A DNA stretch of 64,000 nt, taken from the NCBI GenBank assembly GCA_012519055.1, contig JAAYQU010000047.1, positions 31,412 through 95,411 on the forward strand. Reading direction: 5' to 3'. The notes beneath the pieces are model-generated. The model worked only from the letters and a program-made list of their open reading frames with translations. It ran no database searches and was not told where the DNA came from. The translations under genes were made by a program, and so were the position numbers. This stretch comes from Bacteroidales bacterium. Its GTDB lineage: Bacteria; Bacteroidota; Bacteroidia; Bacteroidales; Salinivirgaceae. Positions 53,772-62,571 of the stretch are shown here, piece after piece (the first letter of the stretch is position 1; the number at the start of each line of letters is the position of its first letter).

Positions 53772-54152
53772 CTATTCTTTAGGTATGTTGGCAATTATAT
53801 TCACCGGAACTTTAACTAAAGCCTTATAATCTTGAACGATATCAAGAATATCTTCGTCATCACAGTGCCAATTAACTATTACATCAAAACCTTGTTTATA
53901 AATATCTTCAAAACTTTTCAAAAGCTCCATTAGATATTTTGAAGTACTTGTATTAAAAAAACTAAGCTGGATAGTTATAGTAGTCCGTTTTTTGGGCTTA
54001 ACTAAATACTGCTCAACCCACTCCATCACAGGCTTATAAATTCTCATAGCATTTTCCGGAATTGATCTTCCAACTATAAGCAAGGTGCCTTGTTGTGCAT
54101 CAAGATATATTTTTGGCGAAGAGTGTGTGCTCTCTGCTAAATAGTTGTTCAT
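53772..54152 (-). CDS. SiaC/DUF1987 family regulatory phosphoprotein (copy 1)
   Basis: The 126-residue protein matches DUF1987: SSPKIYLDAQQGTLLIVGRS, ENAMRIYKPVMEWVEQYL, the hydrophobic strand TTITIQLSFFNTSTSKYLME and WHCDDED. In Pseudomonas, SiaC is phosphorylated by SiaB and dephosphorylated by SiaA, and the unphosphorylated form activates the diguanylate cyclase SiaD. The sequence of copy 2 at 62085 is clearly homologous. No SiaA, SiaB or SiaD gene is next to it. The TST motif holds the likely phosphosite. Divergence of the two copies suggests separate roles. Confidence 0.8.
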   Translation of the reverse strand: MNNYLAESTHSSPKIYLDAQQGTLLIVGRSIPENAMRIYKPVMEWVEQYLVKPKKRTTITIQLSFFNTSTSKYLMELLKSFEDIYKQGFDVIVNWHCDDEDILDIVQDYKALVKVPVNIIANIPKE

Positions 54153-54210
54153 TTTACTATCATTTAAGAAATTAACCTATCAAGATGAATAATTACTTAT
54201 TGTAGAAGAA

Positions 54211-55407
54211 CTACTGTTCAAGAATAATTTTTGCCATTTCTCTACCGATTTGGTTGCACAATTCGATGTCGTTCTGTTTTGGAGAGCAACGTACTTCGGG
54301 TTTTGGTCCAATGGTATCAAACTTCATATTTTCTGCCCATTTTTCTAATACGCGCAATCCTCCACCACCCCAGCTTGAAGAACCAAAAAGAGCTACGTGT
54401 CTGTTGTTAATTCCTATTGCTTCCAAGCTATTTATTAAATCTCCCATGGGAGTAAAAATTCCTCCGTTATAAGCACAACTACCTAAAATTAAACCATTGT
54501 ATTTCCAAATATCGCTAATTATATATGATTTATGCGTCTTACTTGAATCATATACTCTTATGTTTTTAACTCCATTAACCGAAAGTTCACGGGCTATTGT
54601 ATCTGCCATCATTTCAGTATTTCCATACATTGAGCCAAATACAATAACTGCCCCCTTCTCCTCTGGCTGATATGTTGACCACAATTCGTATTTATTTAAA
54701 ATATAGTTGAGGTTTTTACGCCATATAGGACCGTGCGTAGCTGCAAGCATATCTATTTTCAATCCACTTAATTTTGATAATGCTTTTTGAACTTGTTGTC
54801 CGTACTTGCCAACAATATTGCTATAATATCTGCGTAGTTCATCTTCAAAAAATGCAATATTGATCTCATCATCAAATACACCACCGTCGTGTGTCCCGAA
54901 GCTTCCAAATGCATCGGCAGAAAAAAGAACACTATTGGTTGATTCATATGTAACCATTGTTTCAGGCCAATGTACCATTGGAATCATATAAAAGCTTAAT
55001 TTATGTTTACCTAACTCAATAGTTTCTCCCTCTTCAACAAGTTGCTTATTTTTAATTTCAATATTGAAAAAACCATCTATTAAAGGAAATGTCCTTTTGT
55101 TACCAACCAAAGTACAGTTTGGATAAAGGTCCATTATCATTTTTATCGAACCACTGTGATCTGGCTCCATATGATTAACTATCAAATAATCGAGGGGTTT
55201 TCCGTTTAACAATGAAGTAATGTTATCGATATATTGTTCAGAATGACCGTATTCAACTGTATCAATCAAAGCGGTTTTATTATCTAAAATCAGATATGAA
55301 TTATATGCAACTCCATTTGGTATGGGCCAATAGTTTTCGAAAAGGTGCGTCCTGCGATCATTTACCGCAAGCAAAAATGTGTTGTCATGTAATTTAATTG
55401 GTTTCAT
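54211..55407 (-). CDS. fprA: FprA-type flavodiiron protein
   Basis: The 398-residue protein has an N-terminal metallo-beta-lactamase diiron domain with HMEPDHSG (H-x-E-x-D-H) and a further ligand set in FSADAFG and ATHGPIW. The C-terminal flavodoxin domain has FGSMYGNTEMMADTIA for FMN. This is the class A flavodiiron protein. It reduces oxygen to water or nitric oxide to nitrous oxide in the cytoplasm, a typical defence in anaerobes, with electrons from rubredoxin or other donors. The next minus-strand gene is the SiaC-like gene. Confidence 0.95.
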   Translation of the reverse strand: MKPIKLHDNTFLLAVNDRRTHLFENYWPIPNGVAYNSYLILDNKTALIDTVEYGHSEQYIDNITSLLNGKPLDYLIVNHMEPDHSGSIKMIMDLYPNCTLVGNKRTFPLIDGFFNIEIKNKQLVEEGETIELGKHKLSFYMIPMVHWPETMVTYESTNSVLFSADAFGSFGTHDGGVFDDEINIAFFEDELRRYYSNIVGKYGQQVQKALSKLSGLKIDMLAATHGPIWRKNLNYILNKYELWSTYQPEEKGAVIVFGSMYGNTEMMADTIARELSVNGVKNIRVYDSSKTHKSYIISDIWKYNGLILGSCAYNGGIFTPMGDLINSLEAIGINNRHVALFGSSSWGGGGLRVLEKWAENMKFDTIGPKPEVRCSPKQNDIELCNQIGREMAKIILEQ

Positions 55408-55800
55408 ATGTCTTTAATTTTTCATCTAAAATACTAAATATAAACGTTTTAACAAGTAAATTAATACTACTTTTAAGTGGTGCAAATATCGCTGAAAATA
55501 TTTAAATAAACAAAGATTTTTAGTACCTATACCATTGTTAACTTTTTAAGTTATTTCACCAAATTTTAATCAATTTAACAGACACATTTACATGCTATAA
55601 AACTTAAATCTTAAAAGAGTAAGTTTAGCTTTTAAGTATATATGAAGGTATGATTTTCTACGTAAACCGTTATAAAACAATGTGTACTAAATAAAAGTAT
55701 TCAAAACCACTCATTAACTTACGAACAACATTAATGACTAATACTCAAAACTATACGTAAAGATATCAACAAATTTAGCAACTAATACGATATCATATTT
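55408..55800. other. Gene-free AT-rich region upstream of the acyl-CoA synthetase
   Basis: This region separates the divergent flavodiiron and acyl-CoA synthetase genes. I see no frame or hairpin that stands out. Confidence 0.5.
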
Positions 55801-55830
55801 TTGAATTGTTAACAATATGTTATATTTTTG
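55801..55830 (+). promoter_or_regulatory. Promoter for the acyl-CoA synthetase
   Basis: TTG at 55801-55803, a 19-base spacer and TATTTTTG at 55823-55830 match TTG-N19-TAnnTTTG exactly, 54 bases before the ATG. Confidence 0.65.
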
Positions 55831-55884
55831 TAGCATCCAAAATTTTGTGTTAAATCATAATAGCATTAACCTAAGCATAGGCAT

Positions 55885-57531
55885 ATGAAGATTGGAAACT
55901 TTACTGAAATGATTGAAAGTTCAATCAGAAATCACTGGGAACTAAAATCAATGTCTTTATTCCAAGGTGATGGTTATACGTACGAAGAGGTTGGAAAAAA
56001 AATACTACAATTACATAAATTATTTGAACTATCAGGAATAAAATCAGGTGATAAAATTTCACTTATTGGTACAAATGACTACAATTGGTGCTCGGTTTAT
56101 TTGGCAACTGTCACTTACGGAGCAGTCATAGTACCAATTTTACAAGATTTCCACCCCAATGATATTGTTAATGTGATTGAACAATCTGACTCAAGAATGT
56201 TGTTTGTTTCAGATCATATTTACAAAAAAATTAACACAAAAAGTTTTAGTCATATTGAAGGAGTAATATCGCTAGATACTCTTTGTGTTGTAGATGCTGT
56301 AGACAAAACCTTAAATGACATTGTAAAAGAAAGTCTGCACACTGATATTGAGGTTAATAAAGAGACTTTCAGACTGCCAAAAAACAGCAACGATCAGATA
56401 GCTGTTATAAGCTATACATCAGGGACATCAGGCTTTAGCAGAGGAGTAATGTTGCCACACATGAGTTTGGCTGCAAATGTTCAGTTCGCTCTGGATTTTA
56501 TAGATTTGAAACCGAAAGATACAATAGTCTCTTTTTTACCATTAGCACATGCTTATGCCTGTGCGTTTGAGTTTCTATCAACGTTTACCATGGGTTGCGA
56601 TATAACATTCCTTGGTAAGGTGCCATCTCCTACGATTATACTTCAAGCATTTAAAGAGGTAAAACCACGTTTGATATTTGTGGTTCCGCTAATAATTGAA
56701 AAGATTTACAGATCAAAAATTCAACCAAAAATTAGCAAGGGTATAATAAAGCACTTAATTAAGATACCGTTAATTAATATATTAGTATATAGCAAAATAA
56801 ACAAAGAGCTAACTACCGCTTTTGGTAATAACTTTATGGAAGTTATTATTGGCGGTGCAGCATTAAACTCTGAAGTAGAAAAGTTTTTGAAAAAAATTAA
56901 ATTCCGCTATACAGTTGGTTACGGCATGACTGAGTGCGGACCTCTAATCAGCTACGCACCTTGGCGAAAAGTAAGAACATATAGTTGTGGGAAAGCTATC
57001 CCTTGCGTAACCATAAAAATTGATTCACCCGATCCTGAAAACATTGTTGGAGAAATTCTTGTGAAAGGTGATAATGTTATGAAAGGATACTATAAAAATG
57101 AAGAGATTACAGAAGCAACTATCTCTCCCGATGGTTGGTTGTATACCGGAGATTTGGGTATTGTAGATAAAGATGGCTACCTATTTATAAAAGGACGTAG
57201 TAAAAATATGATTCTCAGTAGTTCAGGGCAGAATGTTTATCCTGAAGAGATTGAGGCAAAAAGCAACAACTTGCCCTATGTTCTTGAATCTTTGGTAGTC
57301 GAAAAAGATGGAAAATTGGTTGCCTTAATAGTAGTTGACAGAGATGCGGTAAAGGCCGCGGGCATTACAGAGGATAAGCTTAAAGCTATTATGGAGCAAA
57401 ATCATAAACACCTGAACTCTCATTTACCTAACTATATGAACGTTAGCAAGTTTATTATACACGACGGCGAGTTTGAAAAAACTGCCAAAAGAAGTATAAA
57501 ACGATTTATGTATGATGCAACAAACGCATAA
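55885..57531 (+). CDS. Long-chain acyl-CoA synthetase (AMP-binding enzyme)
   Basis: The 548-residue ANL-superfamily enzyme has SYTSGTSGFSRGVMLPH (the AMP motif), GYGMTECGPLIS, YTGDLGIVDKDGYLFIKGR and a C-terminal lysine region (KTAKRSIKRF). The sequence resembles the FadD/AMP-forming acyl-CoA or acyl-ACP synthetases of Bacteroidota. It activates a fatty acid with ATP and CoA for phospholipid synthesis or salvage. It is a monocistronic gene with a good promoter and the terminator 57558-57591. Confidence 0.9.
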   Translation: MKIGNFTEMIESSIRNHWELKSMSLFQGDGYTYEEVGKKILQLHKLFELSGIKSGDKISLIGTNDYNWCSVYLATVTYGAVIVPILQDFHPNDIVNVIEQSDSRMLFVSDHIYKKINTKSFSHIEGVISLDTLCVVDAVDKTLNDIVKESLHTDIEVNKETFRLPKNSNDQIAVISYTSGTSGFSRGVMLPHMSLAANVQFALDFIDLKPKDTIVSFLPLAHAYACAFEFLSTFTMGCDITFLGKVPSPTIILQAFKEVKPRLIFVVPLIIEKIYRSKIQPKISKGIIKHLIKIPLINILVYSKINKELTTAFGNNFMEVIIGGAALNSEVEKFLKKIKFRYTVGYGMTECGPLISYAPWRKVRTYSCGKAIPCVTIKIDSPDPENIVGEILVKGDNVMKGYYKNEEITEATISPDGWLYTGDLGIVDKDGYLFIKGRSKNMILSSSGQNVYPEEIEAKSNNLPYVLESLVVEKDGKLVALIVVDRDAVKAAGITEDKLKAIMEQNHKHLNSHLPNYMNVSKFIIHDGEFEKTAKRSIKRFMYDATNA

Positions 57532-57557
57532 TTAAGAATATCCCAAAATAACAAAAT

Positions 57558-57595
57558 AAAGCCAACTATCTCAAATGATTTAGTTGGCTTTTATA
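57558..57595. terminator. Terminator between acyl-CoA synthetase and ClC (shared AAAGCCAACTA hairpin)
   Basis: An 11-bp stem AAAGCCAACTA / TAGTTGGCTTT (57558-57568, 57581-57591) has a 12-base loop. It is bidirectional between convergent genes. Confidence 0.8.
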
Positions 57596-57618
57596 TTTTT
57601 AGATTATATAGGCTAAGC

Positions 57619-59427
57619 TTAATCTTCAGAAAACTCGCTAATAACTTTTTGATATGCACTAAATGTATTTGCTCTCGAAACAAATCCTATATACCGGTCA
57701 TTATCAATTACCGGCAAATTGTAATGTTGAGTATTACGGAATTTTCTCACAACATCGTCCATTGTCTCTGAAGGTTTAACAATAGGCGTAGGCGTGTACA
57801 TTAAATCCTTTACACGAACAATATCATACAGTTCGGTTTTTAAGATTAAGTGCCTAATGTCGTTTATAAAAACTATACCTTTAAAGATATCATTATCTAT
57901 AACGGGGAAAATATTGCGTTTACTATGTGTAATTACTTTTAAAAAATCACCTAAAGATAAATCTGATCTAACTTCCAAAAAGTCAGTTTCAATTAATGAA
58001 TCAATATTCATCATTGTTAGTGCAGCTTTATCTTTGTCGTGTGTAATAAGCATTCGCTGCTCAGCCAATTGTTGTGTGTAAACAGAGTTGGATGCAAAGT
58101 AACGCACTAAAAGATATGAGAATACGCTTGTTATCATTAATGGTAATAGAAGTGAGTATCCGCCTGATATTTCAGCTATTAAGAAAATAGCAAACAGGGG
58201 GGCATGCATTATTCCGCTCATTGCACCAGCCATACCAATAAGAGCAAAATTTGTTATTGACAACTCGGCAATTCCACTAAAGTTTACTAAGATAGCAAAT
58301 AGAAGTCCGATATGCGCCCCAATAAAAAGACTTGGCGCAAATATACCTCCAACCCCACCCGCTCCAAATGTAGCCGATGTGGCAAATGCTTTTAATGCAG
58401 AAACTAAAGCTAATACAGCTATCACAGCAATAATGTTATCAACATATGGTTCAAATATACTTCTACTGAAAAGATACTCGTAGTTGCCTGCCAAAATATA
58501 GTTTACCTCCTTATATCCTTCTCCATAAAGCGCGGGAAAAAGGAAAACGAGAGCTCCGAGAACTGTACCTCCGATGATAAGCCTTTTTTTCCGACCCCAT
58601 TTGCCAAAAAGCTTACTCATTTTCATATATACATTTGAAAAATAGACGGAAACTAATCCACAAAACAAGCCAAGTAAGACATAATAGAGCAAATCAATAA
58701 ATGCATATGTCGTTTGTACCTTAAAAGGATAAAGTATTTCACTTCCAATCATAAGATATGAAGTGATTATTGCTGAAACAGACGACAATATCAATGGAAT
58801 AATCGATGACATTGTCAAGTCTAACATTAATATCTCTAAACTAAAAATTAAACCTGCTAATGGTGCGTTAAATATCGATGCCACTGCGCCCGATGATGCA
58901 CACCCAATCATTAAGGTTATTTGTCTATGATTTAACTTAAAGGCTCTGGCGATATTTGATCCAAGTGCAGCTCCTGTACCTACAATAGGTCCCTCCAGCC
59001 CAACACTACCTCCAAAACCAACGGTTAAAGAGCTTGTTACCAACGAGCTAAACATTTTATGCTTCTCTAAATAACCTCGTTTTTGTGAAATAGAGTGCAA
59101 AACTCCCGGGACTCCATGCCCTGCTGGTTTTTTGATAACGTACTTCATAAAAAGCAAAGCAAGAAAAATTCCGACCGTTGGATAGAAAAAGTAGAAATAG
59201 TTGAGGTCTAACAGATTACTTGCACTTTGCAACACATAAGCAACTAAGTGAACCATGTTTTTTAAAACAACTGCTGCAGTACCCGCAGCCAACCCCACAA
59301 ACACAGCCAAAACTCTAACTTTTTGTTGTTGAGACAATTTAGTGTCTAACCACAAAACAAACCTAAACCATAGGTTAATTATTCTTTGTTTAATAGAAAA
59401 TTTAACCATACAATTGCTGCTATTCAA
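57619..59427 (-). CDS. ClC-type chloride channel/antiporter with CBS domains
   Basis: The 602-residue protein has the ClC membrane domain (about 30-440) and a C-terminal pair of CBS domains (about 460-595). Selectivity motifs are GHGVP, GLEGP (with the gating glutamate) and GGIFAPSLF. Keeping the gating Glu suggests a proton-coupled antiporter. The Ser of the classic GSGIP is His here, as in many bacterial CBS-ClC proteins. CBS domains normally sense adenine nucleotides. It overlaps the polysaccharide deacetylase gene upstream by 8 bases. Confidence 0.93.
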   Translation of the reverse strand: MNSSNCMVKFSIKQRIINLWFRFVLWLDTKLSQQQKVRVLAVFVGLAAGTAAVVLKNMVHLVAYVLQSASNLLDLNYFYFFYPTVGIFLALLFMKYVIKKPAGHGVPGVLHSISQKRGYLEKHKMFSSLVTSSLTVGFGGSVGLEGPIVGTGAALGSNIARAFKLNHRQITLMIGCASSGAVASIFNAPLAGLIFSLEILMLDLTMSSIIPLILSSVSAIITSYLMIGSEILYPFKVQTTYAFIDLLYYVLLGLFCGLVSVYFSNVYMKMSKLFGKWGRKKRLIIGGTVLGALVFLFPALYGEGYKEVNYILAGNYEYLFSRSIFEPYVDNIIAVIAVLALVSALKAFATSATFGAGGVGGIFAPSLFIGAHIGLLFAILVNFSGIAELSITNFALIGMAGAMSGIMHAPLFAIFLIAEISGGYSLLLPLMITSVFSYLLVRYFASNSVYTQQLAEQRMLITHDKDKAALTMMNIDSLIETDFLEVRSDLSLGDFLKVITHSKRNIFPVIDNDIFKGIVFINDIRHLILKTELYDIVRVKDLMYTPTPIVKPSETMDDVVRKFRNTQHYNLPVIDNDRYIGFVSRANTFSAYQKVISEFSED

Positions 59428-60721
59428 TAGCGTGACGAACTATTTGCTCATAAACACTCTCCCAGCCTTGCCATTGACCACAACCACTTAAAGACTCGTT
59501 ATGCCACAATAGTGTAAATGTGCCATTTACATCTTTTACTCTGTTTATCAAATTTCTGGCTTGTGTAACTGCTTCATCTGGAGATAATTTCATATATAAA
59601 TTTAATGCAGCATCCATTACATGGAACGGATGGACAACTAGTGGTGTAACTTTGTTTGTTTTTAAATTAAAGAAGTTAACATCTCCTGCATATCCAGTCC
59701 TAAATCCAATACGCGATGGATATCCCATACTGAAATCGTTTTGAATGCCCAAATTAAGCAGATTATCATAACTGCCTGGTAGTGAAAATTTAACAAAATG
59801 GAATCTACTGTTTTCAATGTCTTTACCAATAATCTCTGATAGTACAGATACTTCATGCTGCAATACACTAAAATCGACGAAAGATGAAAAAGAGGGATGT
59901 GCTCCGACGATATGATTTTGTGCTCTATTTTGAATTAATTCCTGGAACTCCTTATTGTTGTATGGAACTGATTTATCGTGTCCTCCGTAATTTGCCAACA
60001 AAAAGAAATAATAGGGTGACAATTCATATTTCTCGTGAATCTGGTCTAAAATATCATATGTGTCATACGGATCTTTCTGTGAGCCAAGATATACTTTTAA
60101 TCTGTTTGAAAAATCTTTAAAATCAGCTTTTAAAAACGATCTGACTAAACCTCCCGTTTGTCTAAAAAATCCTTTATTGATATATGCGTAAGCATTATCA
60201 ATGTCGATTGTTGGGACAAACTTATATTTTGGTTCAGCTAACGTCAATTCCGGATAGGTTTTAAAAATAATATCTTTTAGCCATGATATCCATATATTAA
60301 CGACTGGCTCTGTTAAGAAGCCCTTTTGCCAGGCAATACTACTTCTCGGATCAAATCGTCCAAATCTGTCTACCTTACTGCTTATATACTCCTCATAGCG
60401 AGTTATTAAGTAAAATGAGGCTGAAAAAATATCAAAAGGGAGTACTCCTCTTTCTACAGGGAACAATATTGCAGTACCATTAAATTCTTCTACATCAATA
60501 TGTTGTGGGGTAATATCTTCTTGTGATAAAAGTAGTTTAGGCTGGATATTTATTATATCATCAAATGTTTCGAACGAATAGTTGAGTTTTGGTCCGTTAT
60601 AGTTACAGAACTCCTCACGTAAAGTAGTTATCCGGTAATCCAAGCCGAAGTTTTTCGCAAACACGAAGTCTAGAATAAAATCGAGCCTATTGGTTATTTT
60701 ATGTGTATATATCAGAAACAT
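59420..60721 (-). CDS. Polysaccharide deacetylase-like protein
   Basis: Starting at the ATG at 60721 the protein has 433 residues and begins MFLIYTHKITNRLDFILDFVF, the usual start of this Bacteroidota family. An in-frame ATG at 60781 would run into the end of the glycosyltransferase gene, so I reject it. The NodB-like part shows PTIDIDNAYAY (metal-binding Asp) around residue 190 and a HPFHVMD segment nearer the end. The family (DUF7033 plus NodB-like) is uncharacterised; removal of acetyl groups from a cell-surface glycan is likely from context. The ClC gene overlaps its end by 8 bases. Confidence 0.85.
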   Translation of the reverse strand: MFLIYTHKITNRLDFILDFVFAKNFGLDYRITTLREEFCNYNGPKLNYSFETFDDIINIQPKLLLSQEDITPQHIDVEEFNGTAILFPVERGVLPFDIFSASFYLITRYEEYISSKVDRFGRFDPRSSIAWQKGFLTEPVVNIWISWLKDIIFKTYPELTLAEPKYKFVPTIDIDNAYAYINKGFFRQTGGLVRSFLKADFKDFSNRLKVYLGSQKDPYDTYDILDQIHEKYELSPYYFFLLANYGGHDKSVPYNNKEFQELIQNRAQNHIVGAHPSFSSFVDFSVLQHEVSVLSEIIGKDIENSRFHFVKFSLPGSYDNLLNLGIQNDFSMGYPSRIGFRTGYAGDVNFFNLKTNKVTPLVVHPFHVMDAALNLYMKLSPDEAVTQARNLINRVKDVNGTFTLLWHNESLSGCGQWQGWESVYEQIVRHAIE

Positions 60722-60726
60722 ACTCT

Positions 60727-61812
60727 CTATTTTATTAAAGTGGCAAATATACTTAAGAATTTCTTCTTTTCTACGTTCCAATTTAACAATTTGGCTGCAT
60801 TACTAATTTTCTCTGAATAGTAGCCACTTCCATTTTTTTCAACTGTATTTTTCAAAGTTTGTGCCAATGCTTTCGGATTACGTTCGTATAATATTTCTCC
60901 TATATCGTATGTTTTTACCAGTTCAGCCATAACCGGCAGGTTGCTTACTACAACAGGAATTCCTGTCTGAATATAGTCAAATATCTTGTTGGGAAGTGCA
61001 AAACGATAGTTCAGTCCCGAATCTTCTTCCAAAGAGACTCCCACATGAGCTTTACTAGTTATTTCATGTAAATTGTCGTATGGAATGTGTCCTGTAAGAA
61101 TAACATTTTTTACATTTTCGTCTTCAACTTTTTGTTTGATACTTTCGAACAGATCTCCATATCCAACAATGTAAAGTATGTATTCTTGCAAATATTGCAT
61201 TGCTTCTATTAAGAGTTCAATACCTCGGTCTTTGTTAATTGCACCCTGATAAATAATTATTTGTTCTGTTTTATTAGTGATTAACTTACCCTCTTTTGGT
61301 ATTGGGACATTTCTTATCACTTCAAACTGTTTTCCATATTTTTTTTTGTAAATTTCTGCAATAGGTTGACATACAGTAACTCCAACATCAACTTTAGGCA
61401 CTAAAAATCTCTCTAATGCTAACCATACTTTTTTAACTCGTGTTCTATTAACCAACTCAGGGACTTCAGTAAATAACTCATGACTATCATAAATCAAAAA
61501 ACATCCTTTAATTTTAGAAGCAGCCCAACAGGCAGGTAGTGTATCCAAATCATTGGCTAACAAGATATCAGCTTTTCTAAAGCACAGATAAAAAAAGAGT
61601 CGGATATTATATTCTGCATAAAACCACATTTTTTTTGAAAACAATAATCTAAACCTGTGGGTTGTATATTGCCTTGTAAATTTAGAGCTTCTTTTTAATT
61701 TTCGACCAACAACAGTAACGTTATAACCATTTTCATATAAGGTTAATGCCGACCTATTTACACGCTGATCGTTCTCTAAATCGTTTGTAACGCAAACAAT
61801 TACTCTTTTCAT
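60727..61812 (-). CDS. Glycosyltransferase family 4 (GT-B)
   Basis: The 361-residue GT-B enzyme has an N-terminal Rossmann part (RVIVCVTNDLENDQRVNRSA, ILLANDLDTLPACW) and a C-terminal part with IIYQGAINKDRGIELLIEA, then VGISLEEDSGLNYRFALP-type sequence where the E-x7-E motif is found (EEDSGLNYRFALPNKIFDY). The donor and acceptor sugars are unknown, but it is likely in surface polysaccharide synthesis. It is read first, followed 5 bases later by the polysaccharide deacetylase gene. Confidence 0.9.
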   Translation of the reverse strand: MKRVIVCVTNDLENDQRVNRSALTLYENGYNVTVVGRKLKRSSKFTRQYTTHRFRLLFSKKMWFYAEYNIRLFFYLCFRKADILLANDLDTLPACWAASKIKGCFLIYDSHELFTEVPELVNRTRVKKVWLALERFLVPKVDVGVTVCQPIAEIYKKKYGKQFEVIRNVPIPKEGKLITNKTEQIIIYQGAINKDRGIELLIEAMQYLQEYILYIVGYGDLFESIKQKVEDENVKNVILTGHIPYDNLHEITSKAHVGVSLEEDSGLNYRFALPNKIFDYIQTGIPVVVSNLPVMAELVKTYDIGEILYERNPKALAQTLKNTVEKNGSGYYSEKISNAAKLLNWNVEKKKFLSIFATLIK

Positions 61813-62028
61813 ACATTCATAATTTTCATTTTAAGGTCGTGCAGAACCTTTGATAATGTAAACAATTTTTCCCTTCGGTTGTTAAACGATTATCTTAATC
61901 ACGTCGGTTTCGCAGTTCTGGAATTAAAGAAACAAATGTAAACAAATAATTAGTATATTGATAAATTAGTTTTTTTATTGTAACGATCAAAAAAAAACAC
62001 TATTTTAGCGTATCTAAATAATATTACG

Positions 62029-62036
62029 TATTTTTG
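62029..62036 (+). promoter_or_regulatory. -7 box of the second SiaC-like gene
   Basis: TATTTTTG is a full match to TAnnTTTG, 48 bases before the ATG. There is no TTG at the expected distance. Confidence 0.4.
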
Positions 62037-62084
62037 TTTTTTATAAAAATTAGAGATAACTGTAATTAATATAAAAACTCATTT

Positions 62085-62459
62085 ATGGAACCACTTTATA
62101 TTGAAGGAACTGATGAGTCTCCAGAGATAATTCTTGATAAATCGGCTGGTAATTTTGAGTTTAAAGGGAAGTCGTTACCAGAAGATGTTAAGGCTTTTTA
62201 TAACCCGGTTTTAGAATGGCTAGATGGATATATTGCAAATCCAAACCCTGATACTGTTGTAAATTTCAGAATGGATTATTTTAATTCAGCCTCAGCAAAG
62301 CAAATTATGGATATTTTAACTTGCTTTGAAAAGGTCTATCAAAAAGGTAATGACGTGCTGATACGTTGGCATTTTGCTAGTGATGATGAAGATATGGAAG
62401 ATGCCGGAGCTTCCTACGAAGGAATAGTCGACCTCCCTATTGAACTTATTGCATACTAA
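62085..62459 (+). CDS. SiaC/DUF1987 family regulatory phosphoprotein (copy 2)
   Basis: The 124-residue acidic protein has the same family layout as the gene at 53772: TDESPEIILDKSAGNFEFKG, EDVKAFYNPVLEWLDGYI, VVNFRMDYFNSASAKQIMDI and a WHFASDDEDMED acidic stretch. It contains Ser-Ala-Ser at the place where copy 1 has Thr-Ser-Thr, the likely phosphosite. Like copy 1 it stands alone without the phosphatase/kinase partners. It has a -7 box at 62029-62036. Confidence 0.83.
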   Translation: MEPLYIEGTDESPEIILDKSAGNFEFKGKSLPEDVKAFYNPVLEWLDGYIANPNPDTVVNFRMDYFNSASAKQIMDILTCFEKVYQKGNDVLIRWHFASDDEDMEDAGASYEGIVDLPIELIAY

Positions 62460-62571
62460 ATTTATAACATTACTGTTTTTGGTTACTCAACTAACTAAAA
62501 ACAAACTCAACAGACAAATTCTCACGTTCTGTATAAATCTTTAAAGCAATATTGTAATAAAAACTACAGCT

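Noticed and set aside
60722..60781. Longer form of the polysaccharide deacetylase from 60781.
   Set aside because: It would overlap the end of the glycosyltransferase gene, and the family starts MFLIYT at 60721.
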